64,000 nucleotides of DNA from Geothrix sp. 21YS21S-2 (GTDB taxonomy: Bacteria > Acidobacteriota > Holophagae > Holophagales > Holophagaceae), in the NCBI RefSeq assembly GCF_030846775.1, contig NZ_CP132910.1, positions 4,529,001 to 4,593,000 of the forward strand, written 5' to 3'. Positions 1 through 8,029 of this stretch are shown here, in pieces. The translations under genes and the position numbers were made by a program. The notes beneath the pieces were generated by a model, which was given only the letters and a program-made list of their open reading frames with translations, did not search any database and had not been told where the DNA came from. How positions within the stretch are numbered: the first letter of the stretch is position 1; every line of letters begins with the position of its first letter.

Positions 1-186
1 GGGGCCTATCCCCGGGAGGTCGCCGAGCACCTGCTCCGGGTGGAGGGCGAACTGGACCTGCCCTTCCTGCATGACGAGCTCCCGAAGGTCCTGGCCGAGT
101 CCATGGAGGGCCTGGCCACGGTCTCCCGCATCCTTGCGGCCATGCACCACGCGAATGCCGAAAAAGGGGAATCCCATGCCAGCTAG
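1..186 (+). CDS. C-terminal tail of a sensor histidine kinase-like protein (partial)
   Basis: An open frame runs from the first base to a TAG at 184-186, giving 61 residues. The segment with DELPKVLAESMEGLATVSRI resembles the second dimerisation helix of histidine kinases, where a hydrophobic E-G-x-x-x-V-x-x-I pattern is common. The reading frame stops soon after that helix, so no HATPase domain follows. The protein therefore looks like a kinase lacking its catalytic core, or a DHp-like partner protein. The 5' end lies outside the window. Its last 11 bases overlap the start of the downstream response regulator, which suggests translational coupling. The family assignment rests on a short stretch and is tentative. 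Confidence 0.5.
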   Translation, partial: GAYPREVAEHLLRVEGELDLPFLHDELPKVLAESMEGLATVSRILAAMHHANAEKGESHAS

Positions 187-1327
187 GGTCCTGTTCGTGG
201 ACGACAACCTTCTCCACCTGAAGGCCATGGAAAGGACCTTCCGGGACCTGTACGAGGTGACCGTGGCCGGGTCCGGCCACGAGGCCCTGGACCTCATCAT
301 GGATTCCCCCCCCTTCGCGGCCATCGTCTGCGACATGCGGATGCCCGGGATGGACGGCGTCGAGCTTCTGCAGGAGGTCCAGTCCCTGTCCCCCGACTCC
401 ACCCGGATCATGCTCACGGGCCAGGAGGACCAGCTGACCGCCGTGGAGGCCCTGAACAGCGGCAACGTCTTCCGCTTCCTCACCAAGCCCTGCGACAACC
501 GGGCCGTGGCCGCGGTGCTGGAGGCCGGCGTGCGCCAGTACGACCTGCTCTGCTCCAGCCGGGTCCTCCTCGAGGAGACCCTCGCCGGCAGCGTGCAGGT
601 GCTGGTGGACCTGCTGTCGGTGTTCGATCCCAAGGCCTTCGGCCAGGCCCAGGAGACCCGCGAGTACGCCCTGAGGATCGCCGGGAAGCTGGGCATCCCG
701 TCCCCCTGGGACCTGGGCCTGGCGGCCCTGCTCGCGCCGGTGGGGCGCATGGCCCTGCCCCTGCCGATCCAGTCCAAGCTGAACTGGTCGGAGCCCCTCA
801 CCCCGGCCGAACAGGCCGTATTCGTGCGGATACCCGAGAGCGGGGCCCGCATCGTGGGGAACATCCCCCGCCTGCAGCCCGTGGCCCGGATCATCCGGTA
901 CGCGACCAAGAACTTCGACGGCGCCGGCTACCCCGAGGACGGGGTCCGCGGCGAGGAGATCCCGCTGGAGTCGCGGATCCTGCGCGTGCTGACGGACTTC
1001 CTGGAGGGCCTCCGCCTGCGCCGGTCGAAGACGGTCGTGCTGGAGCAGCTCAAGCTGGCCAAGGGCGCCTACGACCCGCGGGTCCTGGGCGTGCTGGAGG
1101 AGCTCCTGCAGGTTCAGCCGCCGGCCGCCGAGGGCGCGGACCCCGGCCGCAGGCTCGTGGCCATCCGGGAGCTGACGCCCGGCATGTGCCTGGTCGAGGA
1201 CCTCTGCACCCCCGAGGGGGCCCTGGTCCTGGCCGCGGGCACGCGGCTGGCCCAGATCCACCTGGAGCGCCTGCGCAGCGTGGCCTCCATCGCGAGGCTG
1301 GTGGAGGCGATCCTGGTGGAGCAGTAG
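176..1327 (+). CDS. Response regulator with receiver domain and degenerate HD-GYP-like output domain
   Basis: This 383-residue cytoplasmic protein begins with a complete receiver domain (about residues 3-125): acidic pair D9/D10, phosphoacceptor D53 in CDMRMPGMDG, T81 and K104. The rest (about 140-380) aligns with HD-GYP domains but has lost the metal ligands. The HDIGK motif reads APVGR at 187-191, and the HHE motif before DGxGYP reads ATK, although DGAGYP (248-253) survives. It is probably a non-catalytic output or scaffold domain rather than a c-di-GMP phosphodiesterase. I chose ATG 176 because AAGGGGA lies just upstream and the receiver starts immediately. A longer in-frame start at 71 would add an unlikely Arg/Ser/Pro-rich leader. 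It overlaps the preceding kinase-like gene, a probable partner. Confidence 0.85.
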   Translation: MPARVLFVDDNLLHLKAMERTFRDLYEVTVAGSGHEALDLIMDSPPFAAIVCDMRMPGMDGVELLQEVQSLSPDSTRIMLTGQEDQLTAVEALNSGNVFRFLTKPCDNRAVAAVLEAGVRQYDLLCSSRVLLEETLAGSVQVLVDLLSVFDPKAFGQAQETREYALRIAGKLGIPSPWDLGLAALLAPVGRMALPLPIQSKLNWSEPLTPAEQAVFVRIPESGARIVGNIPRLQPVARIIRYATKNFDGAGYPEDGVRGEEIPLESRILRVLTDFLEGLRLRRSKTVVLEQLKLAKGAYDPRVLGVLEELLQVQPPAAEGADPGRRLVAIRELTPGMCLVEDLCTPEGALVLAAGTRLAQIHLERLRSVASIARLVEAILVEQ

Positions 1328-1350
1328 CCGGAGAAGTCGAGGATGACTGC

Positions 1351-1431
1351 TTTTCATCCTGCTTTCATCCCCGTCCATCCCCGTTCATCCCCGGCGAAAC
1401 AAGCGCTTGATTTGCCGGGGATGAACGGGGA
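1351..1431. repeat. Left arm, centre and inner right arm of a long intergenic palindrome
   Basis: The arms are about 54 nt each and centre on AAGCGCTT (1401-1408). Bases 1351-1404 pair with 1405-1431 and then, across the intron, with 3431-3457. The only mismatches are 1399/1410 and 1361/3447, plus G-T pairs at 1396/1413, 1363/3445 and 1352/3456. The arm is itself a degenerate 10-bp tandem repeat of the type TTCATCCCCG. It lies between a plus-strand gene ending at 1327 and a minus-strand gene ending at 3474, so it may act as a bidirectional terminator, although no clear T-run is present. A dispersed genomic repeat is the alternative. Confidence 0.85.
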
Positions 1432-2024
1432 GTGCGCCAGGCCAAGCCTGGGCGAGGAGGATGGATGACCTAAGACAGACTGAAACCTCGCAATGGAGCC
1501 CAGCGGGGAGGCAGCAAGCCCCGCCCGGCAAAGCTGGCCAGCAGCCGGAACCGAGTCTTGCGTGGGGAAGGGCGACCGACCTCGTGAAGCGTAGACAGGG
1601 AGTGCATGGGCCGTGTGATGGAGCCCCGAAAGCATCCAACCGTGGGAGTCGACGCCGTTCTCCGATCGGAAGACAGCACCCGAAGGTCGCAAGGGCCTGA
1701 CCGTAGGGTCCCACCGGGGTCATAGAGCAGGGCACGTGCACAGGGGTTCCCCAGGAACCTGGGAGATCCAGCCATCTCCGCCAACAACCCAGTGGTGAGG
1801 GAAGCCACGTAAAACGAACCCAGGCTCGCCGGGGGGTGCCGCCCCCGGCGGGAGCGAACAGCCGGCACAGGGCGGTACCGCAAACTGAAGGAAACGAAGG
1901 AGCGCGGGAGGGGTGGCCGGAAGTCGGAGCAGCTCATAGTAGCGATGATCGCGGGGAACCGGGCCGCCGGGACCCGCTGGAGCCAAGGAGCTGCCGGATC
2001 ACGGAACCGTTGAAGGGAAAGATA

Positions 2025-3353
2025 ATGGGTGCAATGACATCCAACAGCGTCTCCACGAAACAACAACGGATCGCAGAACTGGCCAGGATCCACCCGGAGG
2101 TGGCTTTCACCTCCTTGGCCTACCACATGGACCTGGACTGGATGAAGGAAGCCTTCGGGCGCACCCGCAAGGATGGGGCGACCGGGGTGGACGGCGTGAC
2201 GGGCAAGGAATACGGGGAAAACCTGGAGTCCAACCTCCAGAGCCTCCTGAACCGGGCTAAGAACGGCGACACCTACAAGGCCCCTCCAGTCCGGAGAACC
2301 TACATCCCGAAAGGGGATGGCAGCCAACGCCCCCTGGGCATTCCCGCCTTCGAAGACAAGGTCCTGCAAAGGGCCGTGGTGATGGTGATGGAACCGCTCT
2401 ATGAGCAGGACTTCCTGGACTGCTCCTACGGGTTCAGGCCCGGGCGCTCCGCGCACATGGCGCTGGAGGCGATTTGGCAGGGGTTGATGGACATGGGGGG
2501 AGGCTGGGTGCTTGACGTGGATATCCGTAAGTATTTCGATACTTTGGACCACGGGAAGCTGCGGGAAATCCTTGACCTGCGGATGAAGGACGGCGTTCTG
2601 AGGCGCCTGATCGGCAAATGGCTCAACGCGGGCGTGCTGGAGAAAGGATGCATCACGCACCCGGAAACCGGCTCGCCCCAGGGCGGGGTGGTCAGTCCGA
2701 TGCTCGCCAACATCTACCTCCACGAGGTGCTGGACGTGTGGTTTGAAAGGGAGGTCAAGCCCCGACTCCGGGGTCGGGCCTTCCTGGTGCGCTACGCGGA
2801 CGACTTCGTGATGGGCTTTGCCCAGGAGGAGGATGCCAAGCGGGTTATGGAAGTCCTGCCCAAGCGGTTCGAGCGGTATGGCCTGACGATCCACCCGGAT
2901 AAGACCCGGCTGGTGGAGTTCTGGAAGCCGAGGGAGCCCAGGGACCCCAATGGGGGACCAGGCCACTTCGACTTCCTGGGATTCACCCACTACTGGGCCA
3001 CGGCCAAGAACGGCCGGTGGGTGGTGAAGCGGAAGACCGCGAAGAGCCGGATGAGTCGGGCGCTCACGAAGATCGGGGAGTGGATGGCCAAACACCGCCA
3101 CCTCCCGGTGCGCGAGCAATGGCGGACGATCAACCAGAAACTGGTCGGTCACTTCAGGTATTACGGGATCACGGGGAACTCCAGGGCCCTGGCGCACTTC
3201 CGCTATGAAGTTGGGCGAAGGTGGCGTGGATGGCTCAACCGGAGGTCCCAGCGGGCCCGCATGACCTGGGATCGCATGAACAAGCTTCTGGCTCGGTTCC
3301 CACTGGCCCCAGCCATCAGTTACGCATCGAAACTACGTCCTCAGCGACCGTGA
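2025..3353 (+). CDS. Group II intron reverse transcriptase/maturase
   Basis: This 442-residue protein has a reverse transcriptase domain with the palm motifs FRPGRSAH, SPQGGVVSP and the catalytic YADD at 257-260. A maturase (GIIM) domain follows, with FDFLGFTHYW and later HFRYYGITGNSRAL. No HNH endonuclease domain follows the maturase domain, so it probably relies on target structure or nascent DNA for priming. It binds its own intron RNA to help splicing and copies it during retrohoming. I chose ATG 2025 because GAAGGGA lies 6-7 nt upstream. The frame stays open upstream to 1836, but that stretch is structural intron RNA. The catalytic motif and frame are intact, so the intron may be active. 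Confidence 0.95.
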   Translation: MGAMTSNSVSTKQQRIAELARIHPEVAFTSLAYHMDLDWMKEAFGRTRKDGATGVDGVTGKEYGENLESNLQSLLNRAKNGDTYKAPPVRRTYIPKGDGSQRPLGIPAFEDKVLQRAVVMVMEPLYEQDFLDCSYGFRPGRSAHMALEAIWQGLMDMGGGWVLDVDIRKYFDTLDHGKLREILDLRMKDGVLRRLIGKWLNAGVLEKGCITHPETGSPQGGVVSPMLANIYLHEVLDVWFEREVKPRLRGRAFLVRYADDFVMGFAQEEDAKRVMEVLPKRFERYGLTIHPDKTRLVEFWKPREPRDPNGGPGHFDFLGFTHYWATAKNGRWVVKRKTAKSRMSRALTKIGEWMAKHRHLPVREQWRTINQKLVGHFRYYGITGNSRALAHFRYEVGRRWRGWLNRRSQRARMTWDRMNKLLARFPLAPAISYASKLRPQRP

Positions 3354-3357
3354 CGAG

Positions 3358-3391
3358 GAGCCGGATGCGGTAGTCCCGCACGTCCGGATCT
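3358..3391 (+). ncRNA. Group II intron domain V
   Basis: This 34-nt hairpin starts GAGCCGGATGCGG and returns through CCGCACGTCCGGATC. It carries the AGC catalytic triad at the base of the stem (3359-3361) and begins 5 nt after the maturase stop codon, the expected place. The apical loop reads roughly TAGTC rather than a GNRA tetraloop, and the G of the triad faces A rather than U; both are slight departures from textbook domain V. Confidence 0.88.
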
Positions 3392-3430
3392 GAGGGGGGC
3401 CGGGGGCGCAAGCTCCCCGGCCTACCCGAC
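3392..3430 (+). ncRNA. Group II intron domain VI and 3' splice site
   Basis: A strong hairpin (GGCCGGGG paired with CCCCGGCC around a GCAA loop) is followed by TACCCGAC. A3424 can bulge opposite the basal GGG/CCC stem and is seventh from the 3' end, the usual spacing for the branch-point adenosine. The intron ends at C3430. Confidence 0.8.
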
Positions 3431-3457
3431 TGGACGGGGATGAAGGAAGGATGAAGA
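3431..3457. repeat. Outer right arm of the intergenic palindrome, displaced by the intron
   Basis: These 27 bases (TGGACGGGGATGAAGG and onward) are the reverse complement of 1351-1377 apart from one mismatch and two G-T pairs. They have been separated from the inner arm by the 1999-nt intron. They lie 17 bp downstream of the cusA-like stop codon, so transcripts of that operon would originally have run into this hairpin. Confidence 0.85.
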
Positions 3458-3473
3458 ACAGGTAATCCCCGCT

Positions 3474-6400
3474 CTAGACTGCCAGTGGAGATTCGGGGCC
3501 TTCGGACACTTCCTTCTTCTTCCACAGGTAGTAGACGGCGGGGTATACCAGCAGTTCGAGAAGGAAGCTCGTCGCCAGGCCTCCCACCATCGGCGCCGCG
3601 ATCCGCTTCATCACGTCGGCGCCGGTGCCCGTGGACCACATGATGGGCAAGAGGCCGATGAAGGCGGCGAAGACGGTCATGGCCTTGGGGCGCACGCGCT
3701 TGACGGCGCCGTGGATGATGGCCTCCACCAGGTCGCCGGTGGTGTTCAGGCGCCCGGCCTTCCTCGCTTCCTCATGGGAGAGGTCGAGGAAGAGCAGCAT
3801 GAAGACCCCGGTCTCGGCGTCCAGGCCCAGGAGGGCGATGAGGCCCACCCACACGGCGATCGACGTGTTGTAGCCCAGGATCCACATGAGCCAGAAGGCC
3901 CCGATGGCGGAGAACGGCACGGCCATCATCACCAGGGAGGCCTTGAAGGCGCTCCTGGTGTTGGCGTAGAGCAGGCCGAAGATGAGGACGAGCGTGATGG
4001 GGACGATGAGCTTCAGGCGCTCCTTCACCCGGATCATGTTCTCGAACTGGCCGCTCCAGTCCAGGCTGTAGCCGGCCGGGAGCTTGAGCTCCTTCTCGAT
4101 GGCGGCCTTGGCGTTCTTCACGTAGGTGCCCACGTCGGTCTTCGAGGTGTCGAAGTCCACCAGCACGTAGCCGTTGAGCATGGCGTTCTCGTCCCGGATC
4201 ATGCCGGGGCCCAGCACCAGCTTGAGGTCGGCGATGGCTTCCATGGGCACCGCGGAACCGTTGGGCAGGGGCACCAGGACGCGGCCCAGGGCGGCGGGAT
4301 TCTCCCGGTAGTCCCGGGCGTACCGCACGTTCACGGGGTAGCGGGCGCGGCCGTCGAAGATGGTGGTCTGGTTGTCGCCGCCGATGGCGGTCATGACCAT
4401 CATGTTGGCCTCCTCGACGCTCAGGCCGTAGCGGGCCAGCTCCTCCCGCTTGAGCTCGAAGTCCAGGAAGTAGCCTTCCGCGGTGCGCTCGGCCAGGGCG
4501 CTGCGGGTGCCCGGCACGTTGCGCAGGATGCCCTCGGCCTCCACGGCGATCTGCTGGATCACCTTCAGGTCGGCGCCGTTGACCTTCAGGCCCACCGGGG
4601 TGCGGATGCCCGTGGAGAGCATGTCGATGCGGGCCTTGATGGGCATGGTCCAGGCGTTGGGGATGGCCGGGAGCCGCACGGCGCGGTCCAGGTCGGCCAC
4701 GATGTCCTCCTCGGTGATGCGGTCGCGCCAGAAGGACCGCAGGACGGACTTGGCCCAGTTGGGCGCCCAGGAGGAGTACCAGCGCTTCGTCTCCCGCCAC
4801 TGCTCCTCGGGCTTGAGCTGGATCACCGTCTCCATCATGGAGAAGGGCGCGGGGTCCGTGGCGGTGTCGGCCCTGCCCGCCTTCCCGAAGACGCGCTCCA
4901 CCTCGGGCACGGTGCGGATGAGGCGGTCCTGCACCTGGAGGATGCGCTGGGCCTCGGTCTGGCTGAGTCCCGGCAGGGTGGAGGGCATGTAGAGGAGGGT
5001 GCCCTCCCCCAGGCGGGGCATGAACTCGGATCCCAGGCGCATGAACACGGGGATCGTGGCCACCACCATGAGCACGGCCACGGCGATGGTGGCCTTGGCG
5101 TGGCGCAGCACGAAGCGGCAGGGCCGCTCGTAGATGCGGTGGAGGAAGCGGCTGACGGGGTGCTTCTCCTCGGGGTAGTAGGTGCCCACGAGGGCCTGGG
5201 TGGCGGTCCAGGCCAGCCACTTCGGCTTGAAGGTGAAGGGGTCCATGCGGGCGAAGAGCATGCGCAGGGCGGGGTCCACCGTCAGGGCCAGGATGGCCGC
5301 GATGGCCATGGCCAGGTTCTTGGAGTACGCCAGGGGCCGGAAGAGGCGCCCCTCCTGGTCCACCAGGGTGAACACGGGCATGAAGGCGATGGCGATGACC
5401 AGCAGCGAAAAGAAGACGCTGGGTCCCACCTCCAGCAGGGCCTCCAGGCGCACCTTGTGGAAGTCGCCCACGCGGCCGCCGCTCACCCAGTGCTCCAGCT
5501 TCTTGTAGGCGTTCTCCACCTCCACGATGGCCCCGTCCACCAGCACGCCGATGGAGATGGCGATGCCGGCCAGGGACATGAGGTTGGCGTTCTGGCCCAT
5601 GAACAGCATGGGGATGAAGGCCAGGGCCACGCTCAGGGGGATGGTGACGATGGGCACGATGGCCGAGGGGATGTGCCAGAGGAAGATGAGGATGATGATG
5701 GAGACGACGATCATCTCCTCCACCAGCTTGTCCTTCACCGTGGCGATGGCCTTCTCGATGAGGGTGGAGCGGTCGTACACGGGCAGGACCTCCACGCCCG
5801 CGGGCAGCGAGGACTTGAGCTCCTTGAGCTTGTCCTTCACCCTGCCGATGACGGCCAGGGCGTTCTCGCCCTGGCGCATGACGACGATGCCGCCCACCAC
5901 GTCGCCCTGGCCGTCCAGGTCCGCCAGGCCGCGGCGCATCTCGGGACCCAGGCTGACGGTGGCCACGTCCGAGAGGCGCACGGGTGTGCCCCCCTCGACC
6001 TTGAGCACGGCGCTCTCCAGGTCCCTGGTGGTGCGGGCGTAGCCCCGTCCGCGCACCATGTACTCCCGGCCGCTGAACTCCACCAGGCGCCCGCCGCCCT
6101 CGTTGTTGGCGGCCTTCACCGCCGCGATGACCTTGTCGATGGTGATGCGGTAGGTGGCCATCTTGTTGGGATTGAGGCTCACCTGGAACTGGCGGGCCTG
6201 GCCGCCCACGGTGGCCACTTCGGCCACGCCGGGGACGGCCTGCAGGGCGTACCGGATGAACCAGTCCTGCGTGGACCGCAGTTCGTCGGTGCTGTGCCGG
6301 CCGCTCTTGTCCACGAGGGCGTACTGGTACACCCACCCCACGGCCGTGGCGTCCGGGCCCAGCTCGGTCTTGACGCCCTGGGGCAGGCTGGCGGTGATCT

Positions 6401-6743
6401 TGCTGAGGTATTCCAGGACGCGCGAGCGCGCCCAGTAGATGTCGGTGCCGTCCTCGAAGATGACGTACACGTAGCTGAAGCCGAAATCCGAGAGCCCGCG
6501 CACGGCCTTGACCTTGGGGGCCCCCAGAAGGCTGGTGACGATGGGGTAGGTGACCTGGTCCTCCACCTGGTCGGGACTGCGGTCCCACTTGGAGTACACG
6601 ATCACCTGGGTGTCGGAGAGGTCCGGCAGGGCGTCCAGGGGGATGGTGCGCATGGCCCAGAAGGACAGGACGAGGGCGACGAGGCCCGCCGCCAGCACCA
6701 GGAACTTGTTCTCCGCGGAGAACCGGATGATTCGCTGGATCAT
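3474..6743 (-). CDS. cusA: CusA/CzcA-family heavy-metal efflux RND pump, probably Cu(I)/Ag(I)
   Basis: This 1089-residue inner-membrane proton antiporter is the pump of a tripartite efflux complex. N-terminal TM1 (about 14-31) is followed by a large periplasmic loop and the TM4 motif GVLVDGAIVEVENAY, with the proton-relay Asp at 403. The second half has IDMLSTGIRTPVGLKVNG (about residue 675), typical of Cu/Ag-type pumps, in which a Met of this region is a metal ligand. GLDAETGVFMLLFL is also present. Length matches the family. It lies 7 bp after the adaptor gene and ends the operon, 17 bp before the palindromic element. Specificity for monovalent copper or silver is inferred from motif similarity and from the metal-binding module of the adaptor. 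Confidence 0.95.
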   Translation of the reverse strand: MIQRIIRFSAENKFLVLAAGLVALVLSFWAMRTIPLDALPDLSDTQVIVYSKWDRSPDQVEDQVTYPIVTSLLGAPKVKAVRGLSDFGFSYVYVIFEDGTDIYWARSRVLEYLSKITASLPQGVKTELGPDATAVGWVYQYALVDKSGRHSTDELRSTQDWFIRYALQAVPGVAEVATVGGQARQFQVSLNPNKMATYRITIDKVIAAVKAANNEGGGRLVEFSGREYMVRGRGYARTTRDLESAVLKVEGGTPVRLSDVATVSLGPEMRRGLADLDGQGDVVGGIVVMRQGENALAVIGRVKDKLKELKSSLPAGVEVLPVYDRSTLIEKAIATVKDKLVEEMIVVSIIILIFLWHIPSAIVPIVTIPLSVALAFIPMLFMGQNANLMSLAGIAISIGVLVDGAIVEVENAYKKLEHWVSGGRVGDFHKVRLEALLEVGPSVFFSLLVIAIAFMPVFTLVDQEGRLFRPLAYSKNLAMAIAAILALTVDPALRMLFARMDPFTFKPKWLAWTATQALVGTYYPEEKHPVSRFLHRIYERPCRFVLRHAKATIAVAVLMVVATIPVFMRLGSEFMPRLGEGTLLYMPSTLPGLSQTEAQRILQVQDRLIRTVPEVERVFGKAGRADTATDPAPFSMMETVIQLKPEEQWRETKRWYSSWAPNWAKSVLRSFWRDRITEEDIVADLDRAVRLPAIPNAWTMPIKARIDMLSTGIRTPVGLKVNGADLKVIQQIAVEAEGILRNVPGTRSALAERTAEGYFLDFELKREELARYGLSVEEANMMVMTAIGGDNQTTIFDGRARYPVNVRYARDYRENPAALGRVLVPLPNGSAVPMEAIADLKLVLGPGMIRDENAMLNGYVLVDFDTSKTDVGTYVKNAKAAIEKELKLPAGYSLDWSGQFENMIRVKERLKLIVPITLVLIFGLLYANTRSAFKASLVMMAVPFSAIGAFWLMWILGYNTSIAVWVGLIALLGLDAETGVFMLLFLDLSHEEARKAGRLNTTGDLVEAIIHGAVKRVRPKAMTVFAAFIGLLPIMWSTGTGADVMKRIAAPMVGGLATSFLLELLVYPAVYYLWKKKEVSEGPESPLAV

Positions 6744-6750
6744 GGCCGCC

Positions 6751-8019
6751 TCAGCTCTTTCCGGCGCCGTGCGCCATGTGAGAGAGGGCCGCCTTCAGGC
6801 GGGACTCGGAATCCACGAGGAAGTTCGCGCGGTTGACCACGCTCTCGCCGGCCTTGACGCCCGAGAGCACCTCCACCGACTCGCCCAGGTTCGCCCCCGT
6901 CTGCACCTCCCGGGGCTCGAACCGGCCGTCGCCCATGGCCACGAAGACGATCTTGCGGGTGCCGGCGTCCAGCACCGCGTCCACGGGCACCACCAGGCCC
7001 TTGCGGGCCTGGCTGCGGATCACCATCTCGCCGTACATCTCGGGCTTCAGGAGGCCGGAGGGGTTGGCGATCTCCACGCGGGCCTTGGTGGTGCGCGTCT
7101 TCGGGTCCACCTGGGGATCGATGAAGGCGACGCGGCCCGTGAAGGTCTTCCCGGGGAAGGCTCCGAGGGTGAGCGCGGCGGCCATGCCCACCTTGAGGCG
7201 CGGCAGCTCGGGCTCGTAGACGTCGGCGATGGCCCACAGGTGGCCCAGGTCGGTGATCTCGAACGGGATGTCCGCGGGGGTCAGGCGATTGCCCTCCACC
7301 GCCGTCTTGGCGGTGACCACGCCGGCGATGGGGGAGCGCAGGGTGAGGGACTTCCTGGCCTCGCCGGAGCGCTCCAGCTCGTCCAGCTCGGCCGGGGCCA
7401 CGTCCCAAAGGGCCATGCGGCGCCGGGCGGAATCCAGGAGATCCTGGCCGCTGTCCTCGCGCTCACCGCCCTTGAGGGCCTTGCGCGTGCGCAGGGCCAG
7501 GAGATACTCCTTCTGGGCCGAGACGAAGTCGGGGCTGTAGAAGGTGAACAGCGGCTGGCCCTTGGCCACCGGCATGCCCACGAAGTCCACGAACAGCTTT
7601 TCCACGTAGCCGTCCACCTTGACGTGCATGTGGCGGATCCGCGTCTCGTCCGGGGCGATGCGCGCGGTGGTGCGGATCTCGCCGCCCACCGCGCCTTCCG
7701 TCACGGGGGTGGTCGTGAGTCCGATGAGCTGCTGGCGCTCCAGGTCGATGGTGACGGTGGAATGGCCTTCGGGGCCGTCATGGCCGGAGGCGCCGGAACC
7801 GTCCATGGCCACCAGGGCCATGCCGCACAGGGGGCAGTCCCCCGGGTGGTCCTGGATGATCTGGGGATGCATGGGGCACTGGTACATGACCTTCTTGGGT
7901 TCCTGGCGGGCGGCCTCCTTGGGGTGGGGCCGGAGGAGGAGCGTGCCGCCCACGCCCGCGGCCAGGGCCAGGAGCATGAGGGCTGCGGTGCGGGGAAGGG
8001 AGGAGGTGGTGGGGCTCAT
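6751..8019 (-). CDS. cusB: CusB-like periplasmic adaptor with N-terminal heavy-metal-binding domain
   Basis: This 422-residue membrane fusion protein links the pump to the outer-membrane channel. An N-terminal membrane anchor (about 10-30) is followed by a short metal-binding module at 44-73 (MYQCPMHP and CPLCGM). Biotinyl-lipoyl-like, alpha-hairpin and beta-barrel segments of the RND adaptor family come next. The Cys/Met/His-rich module is typical of copper and silver adaptors and may hand metal to the pump, doing the job of a separate CusF chaperone, which is absent here. It is transcribed between the channel and the pump, with gaps of 10 and 7 bp. Confidence 0.95.
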   Translation of the reverse strand: MSPTTSSLPRTAALMLLALAAGVGGTLLLRPHPKEAARQEPKKVMYQCPMHPQIIQDHPGDCPLCGMALVAMDGSGASGHDGPEGHSTVTIDLERQQLIGLTTTPVTEGAVGGEIRTTARIAPDETRIRHMHVKVDGYVEKLFVDFVGMPVAKGQPLFTFYSPDFVSAQKEYLLALRTRKALKGGEREDSGQDLLDSARRRMALWDVAPAELDELERSGEARKSLTLRSPIAGVVTAKTAVEGNRLTPADIPFEITDLGHLWAIADVYEPELPRLKVGMAAALTLGAFPGKTFTGRVAFIDPQVDPKTRTTKARVEIANPSGLLKPEMYGEMVIRSQARKGLVVPVDAVLDAGTRKIVFVAMGDGRFEPREVQTGANLGESVEVLSGVKAGESVVNRANFLVDSESRLKAALSHMAHGAGKS

Positions 8020-8029
8020 GGCGTTCTCT

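Larger units (their letters stand above)
1432..3430 (+). mobile_element. Group II intron (1999 nt) carrying a reverse transcriptase/maturase
   Basis: The element starts with GTGCG at 1432, the canonical 5' end of group II introns. It ends at 3430 with CGAC after typical domains V and VI. Both ends are confirmed independently: removing 1432-3430 joins 1431 to 3431 and restores an almost perfect palindrome. The 5' untranslated RNA (1432-2024) would form domains I-III, and the maturase sits in domain IV. The intron RNA runs in the same direction as the upstream response regulator. The insertion lies in a hairpin arm 27 nt past its centre. Insertion at terminator-like hairpins is known for IIC introns, but I did not fold the RNA and do not assign a class. 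There are no terminal inverted repeats or transposase. Confidence 0.93.

Noticed and set aside
2025-3353. Reverse transcriptase as a retron, DGR or CRISPR-associated enzyme
   Set aside because: It has a maturase domain and lies between a GTGCG 5' end and a typical domain V/VI, so it is a group II intron protein. No template repeat, retron RNA or CRISPR array is nearby.
3711-6836. A 1041-codon open frame on the plus strand opposite cusA
   Set aside because: It mirrors the high third-base GC of cusA, is dominated by Gly, His, Val and Glu, and has no start signal or domain. It is a shadow frame.
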